The notes under the pieces: model-generated
Database searches by the model: none
The model's input: the letters and a program-made list of their open reading frames with translations, nothing else
What the model was told of the DNA's origin: nothing
NCBI GenBank assembly: GCA_963691655.1
Contig: OY829326.1
Location: 147,702,998 to 147,766,997, forward strand
Reading direction: 5' to 3'
Source of the DNA: Toxonevra muliebris
Taxonomy: Eukaryota > Arthropoda > Insecta > Diptera > Pallopteridae
DNA length: 64,000 nt
In this document: piece after piece, positions 22,277 through 33,484 of the stretch
How positions within the stretch are numbered: position 1 is the first letter of the stretch
Layout: the number at the start of each line of letters is the position of its first letter
Program-made: the position numbers and the translations under genes

Positions 22277-22430
22277 CCCTAAATGCAAAGATTAGATCCA
22301 CCACTGGATAGATATACATTTAATGTATTACAAATATTAGATCTATTGTACCTCCAAAAAGAGCTTATTTATAAGCATTCAGAAAAGTCAATATTTGTAA
22401 GGATTCCGCCTCTAAGACCACTAGTTTACC

Positions 22431-23041
22431 ACATATATTTTGAGTGAGTCGCTCGCAGTGCCGAAGGATGTTCCGGTGTCTCATTTCCTTTCCGACAAAA
22501 TCGACAAATGCTGTCCTGTCTTAAACCTAGATTTTTCATGTGGTGCCCAGCCTGCATTGCTTTGAAAGAAAACCGGTGATTATTCTGAAGTGGTTTTACT
22601 TACTTTTTTACTTGAATCAACTGCCGTCTCTTTCCTCTTCTCTTGGTTTATCTTGCTTTAACTTGAGTTTCTATACCTAAAGAGGATGTTTGCTACCAAA
22701 ATGATTTTTGAACCACGGCTAACTCATTTCCATGTATTTTTGTGTTTCAAGAAACCCTAATTTATCCAAGAGCTCTATGCATTTCCAGACTAATTTTGAG
22801 AATATCTCAAATGAGTCTAGTGCTCTGATTACAGCTTGACTATCTATCCTGACTCTTACATTTAAGGTCGAGATTGAATTGTATATTCAGCCTTATGGAA
22901 AGAATAACGGCTTGGAAAACACTAGTAGTCTCCATATTGGGTAGTAGTGTTTGGGTTTGATTCATATATCCCTGTACCTGCTTCGATTTTTGTTCTCAAA
23001 TCGTCTGTGCACGGTTTTAATGTATGTGGTTTTAGAGAGGT
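22431..23041 (-). mobile_element. Degenerate LINE RNase H and zinc-tail remnant, duplicate
   Basis: Copy of 16500-17110 within the second tandem unit. Confidence 0.6.
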
Positions 23042-24134
23042 CTCTCTGGCTATAAGTGAACAATAAACTTCAATAGTTTCGAAACTTTTCAAAGAAACTT
23101 TGAATGATTATTGGACAAAGATTGTGGTATATGGTTTAGTTTATACTTTTAAAAGTTAGTTAATTTACCTGTCGGGACCTAGCGCTATATCTATGGAAGA
23201 AACTATATTTTATAAAATATTAATTTATTAAAATTTTTTTTTAATTAATGAAAATAATAATTATGATAATTTGATATAAATTTTGGTACCCCACTATTGG
23301 TAATTTCTCGTAATGCTTTACAGAAGCTCGTGAATGGTTCTTAAGTCACTTTTTTCTATTAGAAACAGCAAATTAACAATTTGTTGGTGGACTTCCAATC
23401 AATATTGTTTCATTTACATATTTCCCAAAGTTTATGGACAGTTTAGAAATACATATTTATAGTTAATATAGCCTGATATTTCATACCATTTAAGTGATGC
23501 AAAACATTTTAAATGCACTGTTTAAGTGGGCACACGCTTAGAAACATTTATGTATACATGTTGTACTTGTATGAGTGAATATGGGCAACTTTATTATTCA
23601 GTGAATGTTTAAAATAATAATTTTGTTATAAATAATTACTACATAAGCCCAACACATATGCACAATTATAAAAATTTATTTTGCCATATTAGCTTTATTG
23701 TTTAGCAGACTAGTACAGTAAACCCTAATGATAACACTGTTCAACAGCCAAAAATGAGCAGAGACGGTACAAGTGTACTTAGGGTAATGGAGGGTCGCTG
23801 ATCCGTGGTCCCGTGGTCCGTGGGCCCGTGGTCCGTTTTGCTCTGCTATGTCACAAGAAAGTAACTTGAGAAAAAAATTGTTTTTGAACCTGGCTCAGGA
23901 ACGGCTCAGCGACAAGGTGCCATATGGCACCGCTAGGCATTACTGGGTTAAGCTAACAACGAGATAAAAGTGAACGATGATAACGAGGATGAAAGAAATT
24001 ACGAAAAAATAAATTAATTAAAAAAAATTTTTTTTTTTTTTATTTTTAAAGTTAAAAACTAAAAAAATCGAACATTTTTTTTTTGTAAAAATGGATGTTT
24101 TGATGAAAAAAAATATGAACTGCACTTTTCATTT

Positions 24135-25620
24135 TTTTTTTTTTAATTTTAAAAATGTTGACAAAAAAAAAAAAATAATTTCTGATTAGTCTTCTAGTAT
24201 TTAAATTGAAAAAAAATTATATTACATAGAGCCATCTAGGCAACTTCAAACCGGGTACTGAGGCTCTTAAATTGTATTTGGAGGCAGCACTAGCATTGGG
24301 AGTAGGAGGATCTCCATAAGATGACTTTTTTATTCTTCACAAAAGGTGAAGTTAGAGACCACTCTCGCTGATAATTCAGTACGTCCGAAAAGTACTCAGC
24401 TGAGCATAAAACAAAGACATCATCGGCGTACTCAAAATATTTATGAAATACTTTGCTTAAAAATTATTTGCAAGGTACTCAGTGGTCTCGAAAAACTCAA
24501 CAATGCATCGGTCTTTAACCTTCATGCTAATGGAAACCAAACCCTTGTTAAGGAAATTAGTTTAATTGAAACCTTTTTGGTAAAAAATGATATTATACGT
24601 AAAGATTTATTCGAACGTTTATTAAATTTGGTTGAAAATATAATAAGAACTATTGAAAATATATACAAATCACGGCCTAAAGAGCTTAGTCCTGACCGGA
24701 AGAGGTGGAGATTGTAAAGAACAGCTGTTTTCGTATCATACCTGTTACCAATGACGGATCTAAGGGAAGATCTGACGGCTGATAGAGCTTGCGCCATTTG
24801 CGTGCTATTGAGATTTTTAGATAAGTGAATTATTTTAATGGTTTTTTCAAAAGTACTCAACGAAATATTTCACATTTTGTAATCATATTCAAAAGCATAG
24901 AAACAAAACTGATTCAATTAAGGGATCTTATCTATCTTATCTATCAGGCAATGATAAATCTAGAAATCTTCAATGAAGCGAAACTGAGACACGAAAATTT
25001 TTTTAAATTTTTTACATTATGAGAAAGGGTCGGTTGCCTTCAGTTAAATTAATTTTTGAATTTCAGCTCCTCACCATTGAATAATTCTAGATCTCTTATT
25101 GCCTGGTATTCCCATCTTAGAAAAGCTGATCTCATTGGATCAGTTTCGGTTTTTGCTTGATGCATTTTCATTCATGCCCGTGTATTTTCATTTATGCACC
25201 AGTTTCTCTTCAGGCTTCACTCATGCACAGTCAAAAAACAATGACAGCGACTTTTCAGTAGCTTACATGGCCAAATTTTTAAAAGGAATGAAAAAAGGAA
25301 GACATTTTTACGTACAATTCTATAATTCGTATTCTCAAAATAAACCAAGATAGCAAAAAGCAGAAAAAAGTAGAAAAAATTTGTTTGGTGAAGCGCCTTA
25401 AGGTTCGTGTCACGACAAAAAAATTTAAACGCTCTTACGCAAAGCTCATTCTTTTCTATGGATATGACAGTTGTTTTTATTACGAATTTTTTGTCGCGGG
25501 TTCTTAGAGTCGCTTCAACATTTTCGTCTAAGAACTAGCAAAATGAAGGATTAGTAAAGCGATCGCCCAAACCAATTACCTTGGGGCTACTGTACATGCT
25601 TATATGTATGTGCGTTTATT
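24135..25620. other. Sequence after the duplication; one unexplained open frame
   Basis: Starts with poly-T and poly-A runs. The only sizeable open frame is 24346-24717, described separately. I see no transposon termini that I can define. Confidence 0.4.
24346..24717 (+). CDS. Unrecognised 123-codon open frame
   Basis: A frame open from about 24325 to the stop at 24717 with a non-ATG start and a mixed, non-low-complexity composition. Words include LCLKIICKVLSGLEKLNN and DLFERLLNLVENIIRTIENI, which would be amphipathic helices. I recognise no family. A pyrimidine-rich tract ending in AAAAG precedes it, so an exon is conceivable; a retroelement gag-like fragment or chance is equally possible. 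Confidence 0.15.
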   Translation: MKLETTLADNSVRPKSTQLSIKQRHHRRTQNIYEILCLKIICKVLSGLEKLNNASVFNLHANGNQTLVKEISLIETFLVKNDIIRKDLFERLLNLVENIIRTIENIYKSRPKELSPDRKRWRL

Positions 25621-27400
25621 TCCAAAATGAAATTGCAGTATGTAATGTTCATTGAAGCATTTCTTAGAAAGAAAAAAAAAAACCGAATTGTTTTTGATAA
25701 AGTTTGTAAAGTGTCGGTGTTATTGGCTCCCTCCACTTTGCTGCTCAATTTCCATACAATGGATGCACATACATACTTTGGAACATATTGCATACATCGC
25801 GTTTATTAACATAGGAAACAACATAATTACTTTGCCTATACTCGTGTATATTTGTGTGCTGACATTAATCCTCAAACACCGGCACCGGCACCACCACCAC
25901 CACTCACTCACTTACTAAATCTCTCAATCACTGACCAATGTGGCCAAACGATACCATAGCAAATTAATAATAGGTAAAATACTAAAGCACAAAAGGATTT
26001 ATGTGATGATGCACCGCGGTGTGGCTTGCCTCACTTGTTTGCTTATACGCTCACGCTCACTCGACGGGTTCATCCTTTTTCGCGTTGAAACTATTTGACC
26101 GTCAAATATGTTTGACAATCGCATTATGATACGCTTCAAGTGTTACACAATAATATTGCTTAACCAATGGGTTGAGCTTATGTGTCTTTGTTGTTGTAGC
26201 TGTTTTATTCGAAAAAATAAATTTAAAAAAAAAACAACAAAATATACAAACATGAAAATCGCTGAAATAAAAAAAAGTAGAAAGAAAATCGTGGCTCATA
26301 AAATTTTATTCAACGCATACAACGTTGCATGAAAAAGGCGTTAAAAATTGCCTTTCGGCATATAAAAATACAAAAGGATATAGTGTGAGTGTGTGTGTGT
26401 GTGCATGTGTTTGAGTGTATGTTTGTATAGGTGTGTTTGTTATCACAACTGACCATACTTGCTTGCACGTTGTTGCTGGTTATGGAGATTGTTGCTGCAG
26501 TTGCAGCGCATTGGCCCAAATTGTTTATTGCAATTTCAGTATTCAGTGTTCTTTTGTTGATGCCATTATGGAGGGGGGTGGGGAAGGAAATGGTTGGGGA
26601 GTGGGCTATAGAGGCTTATATATAGCTACTATGGATTTGAATGTACTTTTGTCTTGTATACGAAAGTAAAAAGTAAATTGAAATTTCACCTTTTTTCAGT
26701 GCAACAAGTTATTCAAAAAGAAAAGTAATCAAATAGGCTTCAATGGAGAATTAAATGACAAAGAAGAAATCAAAAATAATTTTTTTAACGATCACTTCGA
26801 TCTTATTTTTTTTTTTGGGTGCTGAAAGACCCCCTGTTCTAGTTACAACTATTCAGCTCCTATCTAAACAAACATGGCTCGACATGGATGCATTTCTTAG
26901 TGCCTTCCTGTTGTTTTTTAACTGCTGGGATTACCAAAACTCCTGCAACTTCATAAAATGTAAGCACAAAAAGGCTCTCAATTAGCAAAGCACCTCAAAT
27001 CACCTGACCTTTTGAAGGCTTGTGTTGCATTTTGCCTAAGCTTCCTTTCATTTGCTACATTTTGACAGAAAATTTTCGATTTTTATGACAATGGCATTTG
27101 TGCAATTACAATTTTGATGACGACAAATCTGTGACTGTATGGCAATTTGAGTTGGTTGCACTTCGTAGTTTAGTTTCAGTCTAAGCCGATTACGAAATAG
27201 AATGACCTCCTTTAGTCATTTACACTCATGTCAGTCTATGCGTTGCCCTTTACATGGTAGAATGCCGAATTTGTGTGAGAATGCGTTCAATTCAGAAGTG
27301 TCAAATAAAAGTGAAATTGTAAGCAATAATAATTCTATTTGAAAATATACATGGTTTGAAAGGGAAGCCAAATTGAAAGTTATTTTTTGGGGATTAAATT
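25621..27400. other. Microsatellite-bearing stretch, no gene
   Basis: Contains CACCGG/CACCAC repeats near 25875-25915, a GTGTGT run at about 26390-26402 and a G-rich segment near 26570. Open frames of 60-88 codons on both strands here are by-products of these repeats. Confidence 0.5.
25985..26145 (+). repeat. Dispersed repeat pair, copy A
   Basis: Shares with 33125-33260 the block CGCGTTGAAACTATTTGACC plus flanking GGGTT(T)CATCC and, upstream, a GCACAAA(A)GGATTT word at similar spacing. The remainder is diverged. The nature of the repeat is unknown. Confidence 0.6.
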
Positions 27401-27412
27401 AAAAATTTACTC

Positions 27413-27724
27413 ATGCGGTCTGCCGCGAAGTGCTTCGTGAGACAACCTCACATGAAATCAGCGGAATTTCTTCTGAAGCTGAGAAGAAAGGACCTGAGAT
27501 TACTGGTGGGTGTCATTACAGGGCATAACACATGTGGTCAGCACATGACCAACATGGGCGTCATTACCGATCCAACCTGCCAATTGTGTCCTGAGGACGA
27601 CGACATTACGGAGCAGCATCTTTGTAGCTGTCCGGCGTTCGCAAAAATCAGATTAAGGCTGTTGGGTAGTGATGCCTTGAATATGAATAATGTCCATTGT
27701 ATTGTATTGATAGAGTCCACGTAA
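27413..27724 (+). pseudogene. LINE ORF2 C-terminus (zinc tail), plus strand
   Basis: About 103 codons with LVGVITGHNTCGQHMTNMG followed by CQLCPEDDDITEQHLCSC, the Cys-x2-Cys...His-x4-Cys tail that follows RNase H in LOA/R1/I-like LINEs. The apparent ATG lies inside the flanking direct repeat and is not a natural start. Upstream reverse transcriptase and RNase H are missing. Confidence 0.65.
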
Positions 27725-28428
27725 AGCGGAAAGCATGTAGGCTTGAGAGCCCATTGTACTCTGTCCCGAAAGGGGACACTCTCCTAACTTTGTTAGGCTG
27801 CAGCTTGGTCAATGGTCTTGAATCTACCAGAAGCTTTCGCAAATTTGCATAGCTGAGACAGATAAAAGTTGACCAGGTCTGCTCTAGTCAAGAAATGTTT
27901 ACCCAGTGTAGCACATCTTATCCAAGAGAAAGCAGGGCATGCACAAATGAAATGTTCTGCCGTTTCATCATCTTCGAGACACGCATCACATAGGCTCGAT
28001 TCCTTGACCACGATTTTGTGCAGGAAATCGTTGACTGTGGCGAAACTTGTGACAAGTTCTACAATGAGTCTTAAGTCACACCTACGCCGACTTAACAGAT
28101 ACTTAGATCTGTCTTGTTTAGGAGAGTAAATCAACCACTTCGACTGTCGACAGGAATCCAGTCCCCGCCAATAGTCGTAGTGCAATTGACCCGTATTTCC
28201 ATTTTATGATTAATGAAAGAAGGGCTGCTTCCAATGACGGGTTGCGGACCAGTAAAATTCATTGTTGATCCTTTTCTGGCTAGCATATCCACCATCTCGT
28301 TACCCAATGTCCATAGTCTCCCTCTTCCTGAGCCTCTAAAGTTCAACAGTGAAGCAAAGAAGTTCGAGGTTGAGAGACCTTAGACTTTTATTTGGTTTAG
28401 TCCAGCCCACCTTCAACTTTAAACTCTA
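27422..28428. mobile_element. Two 5'-truncated LINE ends arranged tail to tail
   Basis: A plus-strand LINE C-terminus (27413-27724) and a minus-strand one (28346 to 27793) converge near 27.75 kb. The whole block is flanked by the 13-bp direct repeat ACTCATGCGGTCT (27409-27421 and 28429-28441). The two coding ends differ from each other, so this is not a simple inversion of one copy. Confidence 0.6.
27793..28346 (-). pseudogene. LINE RNase H end and zinc tail, minus strand
   Basis: Two overlapping frames read, in order, LGNEMVDMLARKGS (the last RNase H helix, pattern GNExADxLAR), then FTGPQPVIGSS, then RCDLRLIVELVTSF and CDACLEDDETAEHFICAC (zinc tail), ending KTIDQAAA at the stop. A frameshift lies near 28150. 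Upstream of LGNE the expected GHxxIxGN context is already lost, so the copy is truncated. Confidence 0.65.
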
Positions 28429-28855
28429 ACTCATGCGGTCTACTTCAAACCAAATATGTCTATAACTTTGTTTATTACAAAAAGGGTTTGCTTAGTAATG
28501 GTTAGTCTTCTTCACCAACAAATTCTCATCATTGACCTAAAGATTTTTGGCTGTAGTTACATTGAATTTTTTCTTTCTACTGTATATTAACTTTTAACAA
28601 AAATGTGTATTCTGAACAGGGTAGGGTGTAATCAACAAATTCTTTCAATTAACTAATTAGTTAACTAAAATTTTAGTCATGACTAACGAATCATGATTAA
28701 ATTTGGCCATGATTAAATAGTTAGCCACAATCATCTTTAAATAAATTAGTCATTTAATCATTAGTCATTCAATCATTAGTTTTAGTAATATTCGCAGTAT
28801 TATGACTAATTTTAAGTTGAAACTTATTAACCCTGTTGCTCCATTAAGATAAAAA

Positions 28856-29732
28856 CAAAAGAGCTCCTATTCTGGGATTGTTAAAATTGAGGCTGGAGTA
28901 CAACAGGTTAGTATTCTAGGCCCAACATTGTACCTGCTTTATACCGCAGATATTCCTTTACCTGGTAATAGTAAACTTGCTACATTTGCTGACGATACTT
29001 GCATATTTGCAATCGGCGACCACTAAATTACAAGCATCAGTGAATAAAATAGTACGATGGACAAAAATATGGAGAATAAAGCTTAATGAAAGCAAATCCA
29101 CTCACATTAACTTTACAAACTGAAAGGTTTGTTACAAACCAATAAAAATTGACACTTCTATAATTCCATATAGCAATAATGCGAAGTACCTGGGTATGAC
29201 GTTAGATGTCAAATTAAAATGGAAAGAGCATATTAAAATAAAAACTACCGAACTTAACCTTAAATACCAAAAAATGCAATGGCTCATTGGAAGAAAATCA
29301 ACACTTTCGGTAACTAACAAAATGTTAATATATAATCAAGTGCTAAGACCCGTTTGGCTATATGGTATTTTGCTTTGGGGATGTGCGTCCAAAACCAATA
29401 TTGAATCGATACAAAGATTTCAAAATAAAATTATGAGAAATATAGTCAGAAACGATGACATTGCTAGAGACTTAGGACTAAAAAAAGTAAAAGAAGAAAT
29501 TCAAATTAATGCTGCAAAACATGCGGAAAGACTGCGGATTCATATTAATCTCGAAGCTTCTATTCTCTGTAACGAGGCGACGTATTCAAGAAGATTAAGA
29601 AGAACCAAACTACTGGACCTGGTGGTTAATTAAGTTATTTATTAGAAAAATATTACTTGTTAGTTTTTAACTAGGTGTAATTATACGAAATGTAAACATA
29701 TATTCAAAACATTTCAATAAAAAAATAAAAAA
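28856..29732 (+). mobile_element. 5'-truncated Jockey-type LINE
   Basis: A 13-bp duplication ATTAAGATAAAAA flanks it (28843-28855 and 29733-29745). It ends in AATAAA-rich A-tail sequence (29715-29732) and is cut at its 5' end inside the reverse transcriptase. This is a textbook 5'-truncated retroposition. Confidence 0.88.
28885..29633 (+). pseudogene. Jockey-type reverse transcriptase, C-terminal half
   Basis: Translation gives EAGVQQVSILGPTLYLLYT, then LATFADDTCIF (the catalytic F/YADD box), a stop and frameshift near 29025, then RWTKIWRIKLNESKS, and an open frame from ATG 29196 with YLGMTLDVKLKWKEHI, LYGILLWGCASKTNI and IQRFQNKIMRNIVRNDDI. The order of palm, thumb and C-terminal extension matches Jockey-clade ORF2. 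It lacks the endonuclease and the first half of the RT. A short gap (the usual residues between IV and RNDDI) also appears deleted. It is inactive. Confidence 0.85.
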
Positions 29733-29933
29733 ATTAAGATAAAAATGATTTAAAAAAATTTATTTTCGTTGGTTTCTCAAATGTCAATTGAGCGAATTTT
29801 ACGAACAATTGTTCAAACAATGAACTGATTTTGTACAAAAAAGGCGCAATGGTCAAATAGTCGGCCAGCACATTTTGAATGAACATAACTTTGATTTGAT
29901 TTATATAATAAAAAATTAAAATTAAATAATATA

Positions 29934-31214
29934 CAGGGAGACAATTGTAAAGTGACGCAAGTTTAATACTCTGCAGCAAGCTTTGCCATTTACCGTTACT
30001 TTAATTTAAAAAGCAAATTCATTCATCATTGGCTTTGCTTTTAATTTCATTTGAATTTTTGTTATTACATTTTGAAATTTCCATAAAAATGGACAAGGAA
30101 AATATTCGTCGTGAAATTATGAAATTTCATTTGGCAAATTATAGTAGCCGTCAAATTGCAAAGGCTTTAAATTTGTCAAGTCGTACGGTAGACCGAGCTA
30201 TTATTCGATATAATGAAACTGGGGGTTTTGGAGATAGAGACCGGGGAAAATTGTTGCCACTACTGGTTTAACAGAAAAAATTCGTAAACGAATCAAGCGA
30301 ACTCCAAGGCGCTCAATGAGAAAAATCGCTAAGGAAGTGGGAGTAAACCGTGAAACAGTGCGAATCATTGCAAAATCAAAGCTTAATCTTAAGCCGTACA
30401 AGCTCTGAAAAGCTCAAGATCTGACACAAAAAAAGAAAGATTTGCGACTGCAAAGATGCAAGGTGTTGCTACGCTCCTCCGTGTTAAAAAATGTTGAAAA
30501 TATCTTGTTTACAGATGAAAAACTTTTCACGGTTGAACAAAATTTCAATACGCAAAATGACCGAATGTGGCTAACATCATCATCGCAACAAAATAGGACT
30601 GTTGGCCGAGTTCAAAAGCCAGCTTCCGTTATGGTATGGGCTGGAGTTTCCGCTAATGCCAGAACCCCTCTAATATTCGTTGAAGAGGGTGTTAAAATTG
30701 ACCAGGTTGTTTATCGGAGCATTTTAAATGAACATGTTCTTCCCTGGGCCCAAGATACATTTGAAAATGAAAACTGGACTTTCCAGCAAGATTCTGCACC
30801 TTCCCACATGGCAAAATTAACGCAAACATGGATAAAAGACAATTTTTCTGGATTCATAACATCTCAAGAATGGCCACCATACTCCCCAGACTTGAATCCA
30901 ATGGACTACTCTATTTGGAGTATTTTAGAGAGTAAGGTTTGTGCATCTCAACACCACAGTCTGGAGTCGCTGACAAATTCATTAGAGAAAGCCTGGACTG
31001 AAATTGATCAGGAAGTCCTGCGGCGAACAGTCCTACGATTTCCGGATCGATTGAAGGCATGTGTGCAGGCTAAAGGAGGTTATATTGAATGAGGTGGGGT
31101 TCAAATGAATGCTTATATATTCAGCAATGTTAACACTTAATTGTACTTAATGAAAGTACGTCCTTTTGAGAATAACTGCTGAAATGTGTGCGTCACTTTA
31201 CGATTGTCACCCTA
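29934..31214 (+). mobile_element. Nearly full-length DD37D (maT-like) transposon
   Basis: The inverted ends match at 24 of 28 positions; both contain GTAAAGTGACGCA about 15 bases from the tip. They lie inside TA dinucleotides (29932-29933 and 31215-31216). At 1,281 bp it has the usual length of a complete mariner-type element. Confidence 0.88.
30089..31092 (+). pseudogene. DD37D transposase with one frameshift and one stop
   Basis: ATG 30089 starts MDKENIRREIMKFH with a helix-turn-helix (YSSRQIAKALNLSSRTVDRA). The frame is lost near 30250 and resumes as TEKIRKRIKRTPRRSMRKI (second HTH), with an in-frame TGA near 30405. From 30442 it is open to 31092. Catalytic residues are all present: FTDEK (about 30514), QQDSAPSH (Asp codon 30790) and PMDYSIW (Asp codon 30904). 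The last two Asp are separated by 37 residues, which defines DD37D elements. Because only two lesions are visible, it is a young pseudogene. Confidence 0.88.
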
Positions 31215-32349
31215 TATACTATTAACATGCTTGAACAAATTGTATTTAAAGATTTTTCTGATTTGAACATTTTAAATGAATCACTTCGAAAAAGTATTTT
31301 TCGGACTTGTTTTTAAACCTCCTTTAGAGGGGAGGACCAGTAGGCGACCAGTAGGCGAAAATGGGTTTATCAGTTTTATATATCTGCACGAATGTATAGA
31401 AGTTATATTTTCACAAGACTCGATTTTATTATTTAACTAATAGCTATAAATAAAAAATTTGGTAATTTCGCTATAGGAAAAATTTGCAATTACACAAATA
31501 AGAATTTCGCATTTCTCACCCAGGTGTGAAAAGCCACTCTGGTATTCGTATTCAAAACAAATTAAATCGTAATCATCATTTTAGTCATTCATGGTTACAA
31601 CTAAAATTTTTAGTCATTAGTCAACGATGCATTGTTGATTTAGTTTTTTAGCCATTCCTTTTCGCTCATTAGTCAGATTGAATTTTGATCAACTCTGGTT
31701 CTGAACTACTTATAGAGAGTAGGGTTTGAACCTTCCACAAGATCAGTAAAGACAATTGGGCATAACAATATCATAATTTTGAAAATTGATAATAACAAAT
31801 CCGGGTAAAAATAATAAGCTATTTTCCGAAAAGCAAGGATTTGCTGCGAAATCTTTTATTGATAGAAAAGTTTAAAGTTATACATAATATCTAAGTACAT
31901 TCCATTTATTTTAATATTTATGCATACATTACTCCAACTAATGTTCTCAAAAAAATTATTTATATATCTACTTTATTCACAAATATTTTAGTTGCGATAA
32001 ACACTAAAGTGCAAGTGAATATAATAGCGGAGAAGGGAGAGAGGCGGGAAATCTTCTCTGTTGTGCCGTGTGCCGTATACACTTAGCTACAATAACATTT
32101 TCGTTTAATATTAAACAAATAAATCGCGAATGCACACATGTGTATTATTTACCAAAAAGATACAACATTTTCGAGAATAAAACCAACATACACTTTTTAC
32201 GTTCACCCACTTTCAATCTATATTGTTCCTCTCACACTTCAAGTCCCATGATAGTGTTTACCTTTTTGCACATTAGACATTATCCGCGATTCACAGTGTT
32301 TCTTTATATTTGCTTATATGTTATTGCTATATTCATGGGGAGTGTACTA

Positions 32350-32460
32350 TAGAAGAGTGAGGTGTAGTGCAAGAGAGGTGCGGTGTAATGCAAGAGAAGT
32401 GCGGTGTAGAGTAAGAAAAGTGCGGTGTAGTGCAAGAGAAGTGCGTTGCAATGCGGAGGG
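32350..32460. repeat. 21-bp minisatellite (about five units)
   Basis: Units of the form GTGCGGTGTAGTGCAAGAGAA repeat about five times with few changes. Because the unit is a multiple of three, the minus-strand frame reads a heptapeptide repeat (LHRTSLA-type), which I regard as a by-product. Confidence 0.8.
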
Positions 32461-33124
32461 ATGCAAACGAGAGTATGCGAAGTAGAAGTGAAGTAGTATC
32501 CTATGTTGAGGCAGGATTTTCTTATTCTTAGTATAGTGAAATTTTAGTATTGTTTTTTTATGCAAATCCTTGGTGCAGGCTCTGATGTCAGCCATAGTGA
32601 GAGAATGAGAAGGACGTAAGAGAGTGAGTGTGTTGGAATATCAGGTGGTGAGCGCCTGTTACTTGATAATATTTATTTGTGTTTCTTATATGAAGGTGTA
32701 ATGCATAATGTAAATTGTGTTATGCGTTGGCATGTGCTCTATAAGCTTAAGGAATTTGGATTCGTTGGAATCCTATAAATAAGAAACGTATGATTTTTGA
32801 AATGGGCAGAAGAGAGAGAAAATAAGTTTATAATGCATGCTTATTATATTTTTTATACACTATATTTAAAATATCTTTAAAACTCAAATTTATTTTAGCC
32901 ACCGTTAATAGAGAGTAAATTTTGGTGTCAAAATTGCTATTGGTGCATCGCTACCCACTCGATTAATTTGCATATTATTGCAAAATATAAATTTGGCCTA
33001 GTATCAGCGCATATTGCACATATGTAAATATTTTTGTTTTTTTTTTTTTTTTTGAAATCAATTTCATTCCCAACATCACCATTGTGTTGTTTGCTGCTTA
33101 TGTACACAGAGAAAATTAATAAAA

Positions 33125-33260
33125 GTCAAAGCACAAAGGATTTGTGCTCTTTGGCAGCATTCATTGCTCATTCGCTGGGTTTCATCCCTTTTCGCGTTGA
33201 AACTATTTGACCGTTAAAATTGTTTGAAAATTTGCAATTAAGTTACGCGTTTAAATCAAA
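33125..33260 (+). repeat. Dispersed repeat pair, copy B
   Basis: Partner of 25985-26145, with the same order of conserved words. Confidence 0.6.
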
Positions 33261-33484
33261 GATGTTTTAATTTCATATACACTAGCGGTCACAAAAACCG
33301 CACCACTTGCAATACCCCTGCAATTTCGGTAATATTTCATAACTTTGCCCAAATTTCCAAAAAGGCAATTTGTACCCGCTTGAATGGACAAAAGGATCAA
33401 GAAGACTATGGAAGACAAATACCAGAGAAAATGGCATAACCTGAAAGAGAACCATAAATTATCGATTCAAAAGTGTAGTCACCA

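Larger units (their letters stand above)
18204..24134 (+). repeat. 5,931-bp tandem duplication, second copy
   Basis: Second copy of 12273-18203. After 24134 the sequence diverges: poly-T and new sequence follow instead of the poly-A that starts a unit. Identity down to homopolymer length suggests a very recent duplication or an assembly duplication. Confidence 0.9.
28618..31698. mobile_element. hAT-like shell containing two nested transposons
   Basis: An 8-bp direct repeat TTCTGAAC (28610-28617 and 31699-31706) brackets ends that are loosely inverted: AGGGTGTAATCAACAAATTC on the left and, from the right, AGAGTTGATCAAAATTC. Just inside each end are iterated TTAGTCAT/AATCATTAG words (28670-28800 and 31580-31680), typical of subterminal repeats. 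Removing the Jockey-type LINE and the DD37D element leaves about 910 bp of non-coding DNA. An 8-bp duplication fits hAT. The terminal repeats are imperfect, hence moderate confidence. Confidence 0.5.
31707..33484. other. AT-rich stretch with a minisatellite, no gene
   Basis: Apart from the 21-bp minisatellite and the 33.1-kb repeat listed separately, there are poly-T runs and no recognised coding sequence. Confidence 0.5.

Noticed and set aside
26310..26669. Overlapping Cys/Thr-rich frames on both strands
   Set aside because: They are products of the GT/CA microsatellite and offer no evidence of a gene.
32347..32595. Heptapeptide-repeat protein
   Set aside because: The repeat is explained by a 21-bp minisatellite; the remainder of the frame is unremarkable.
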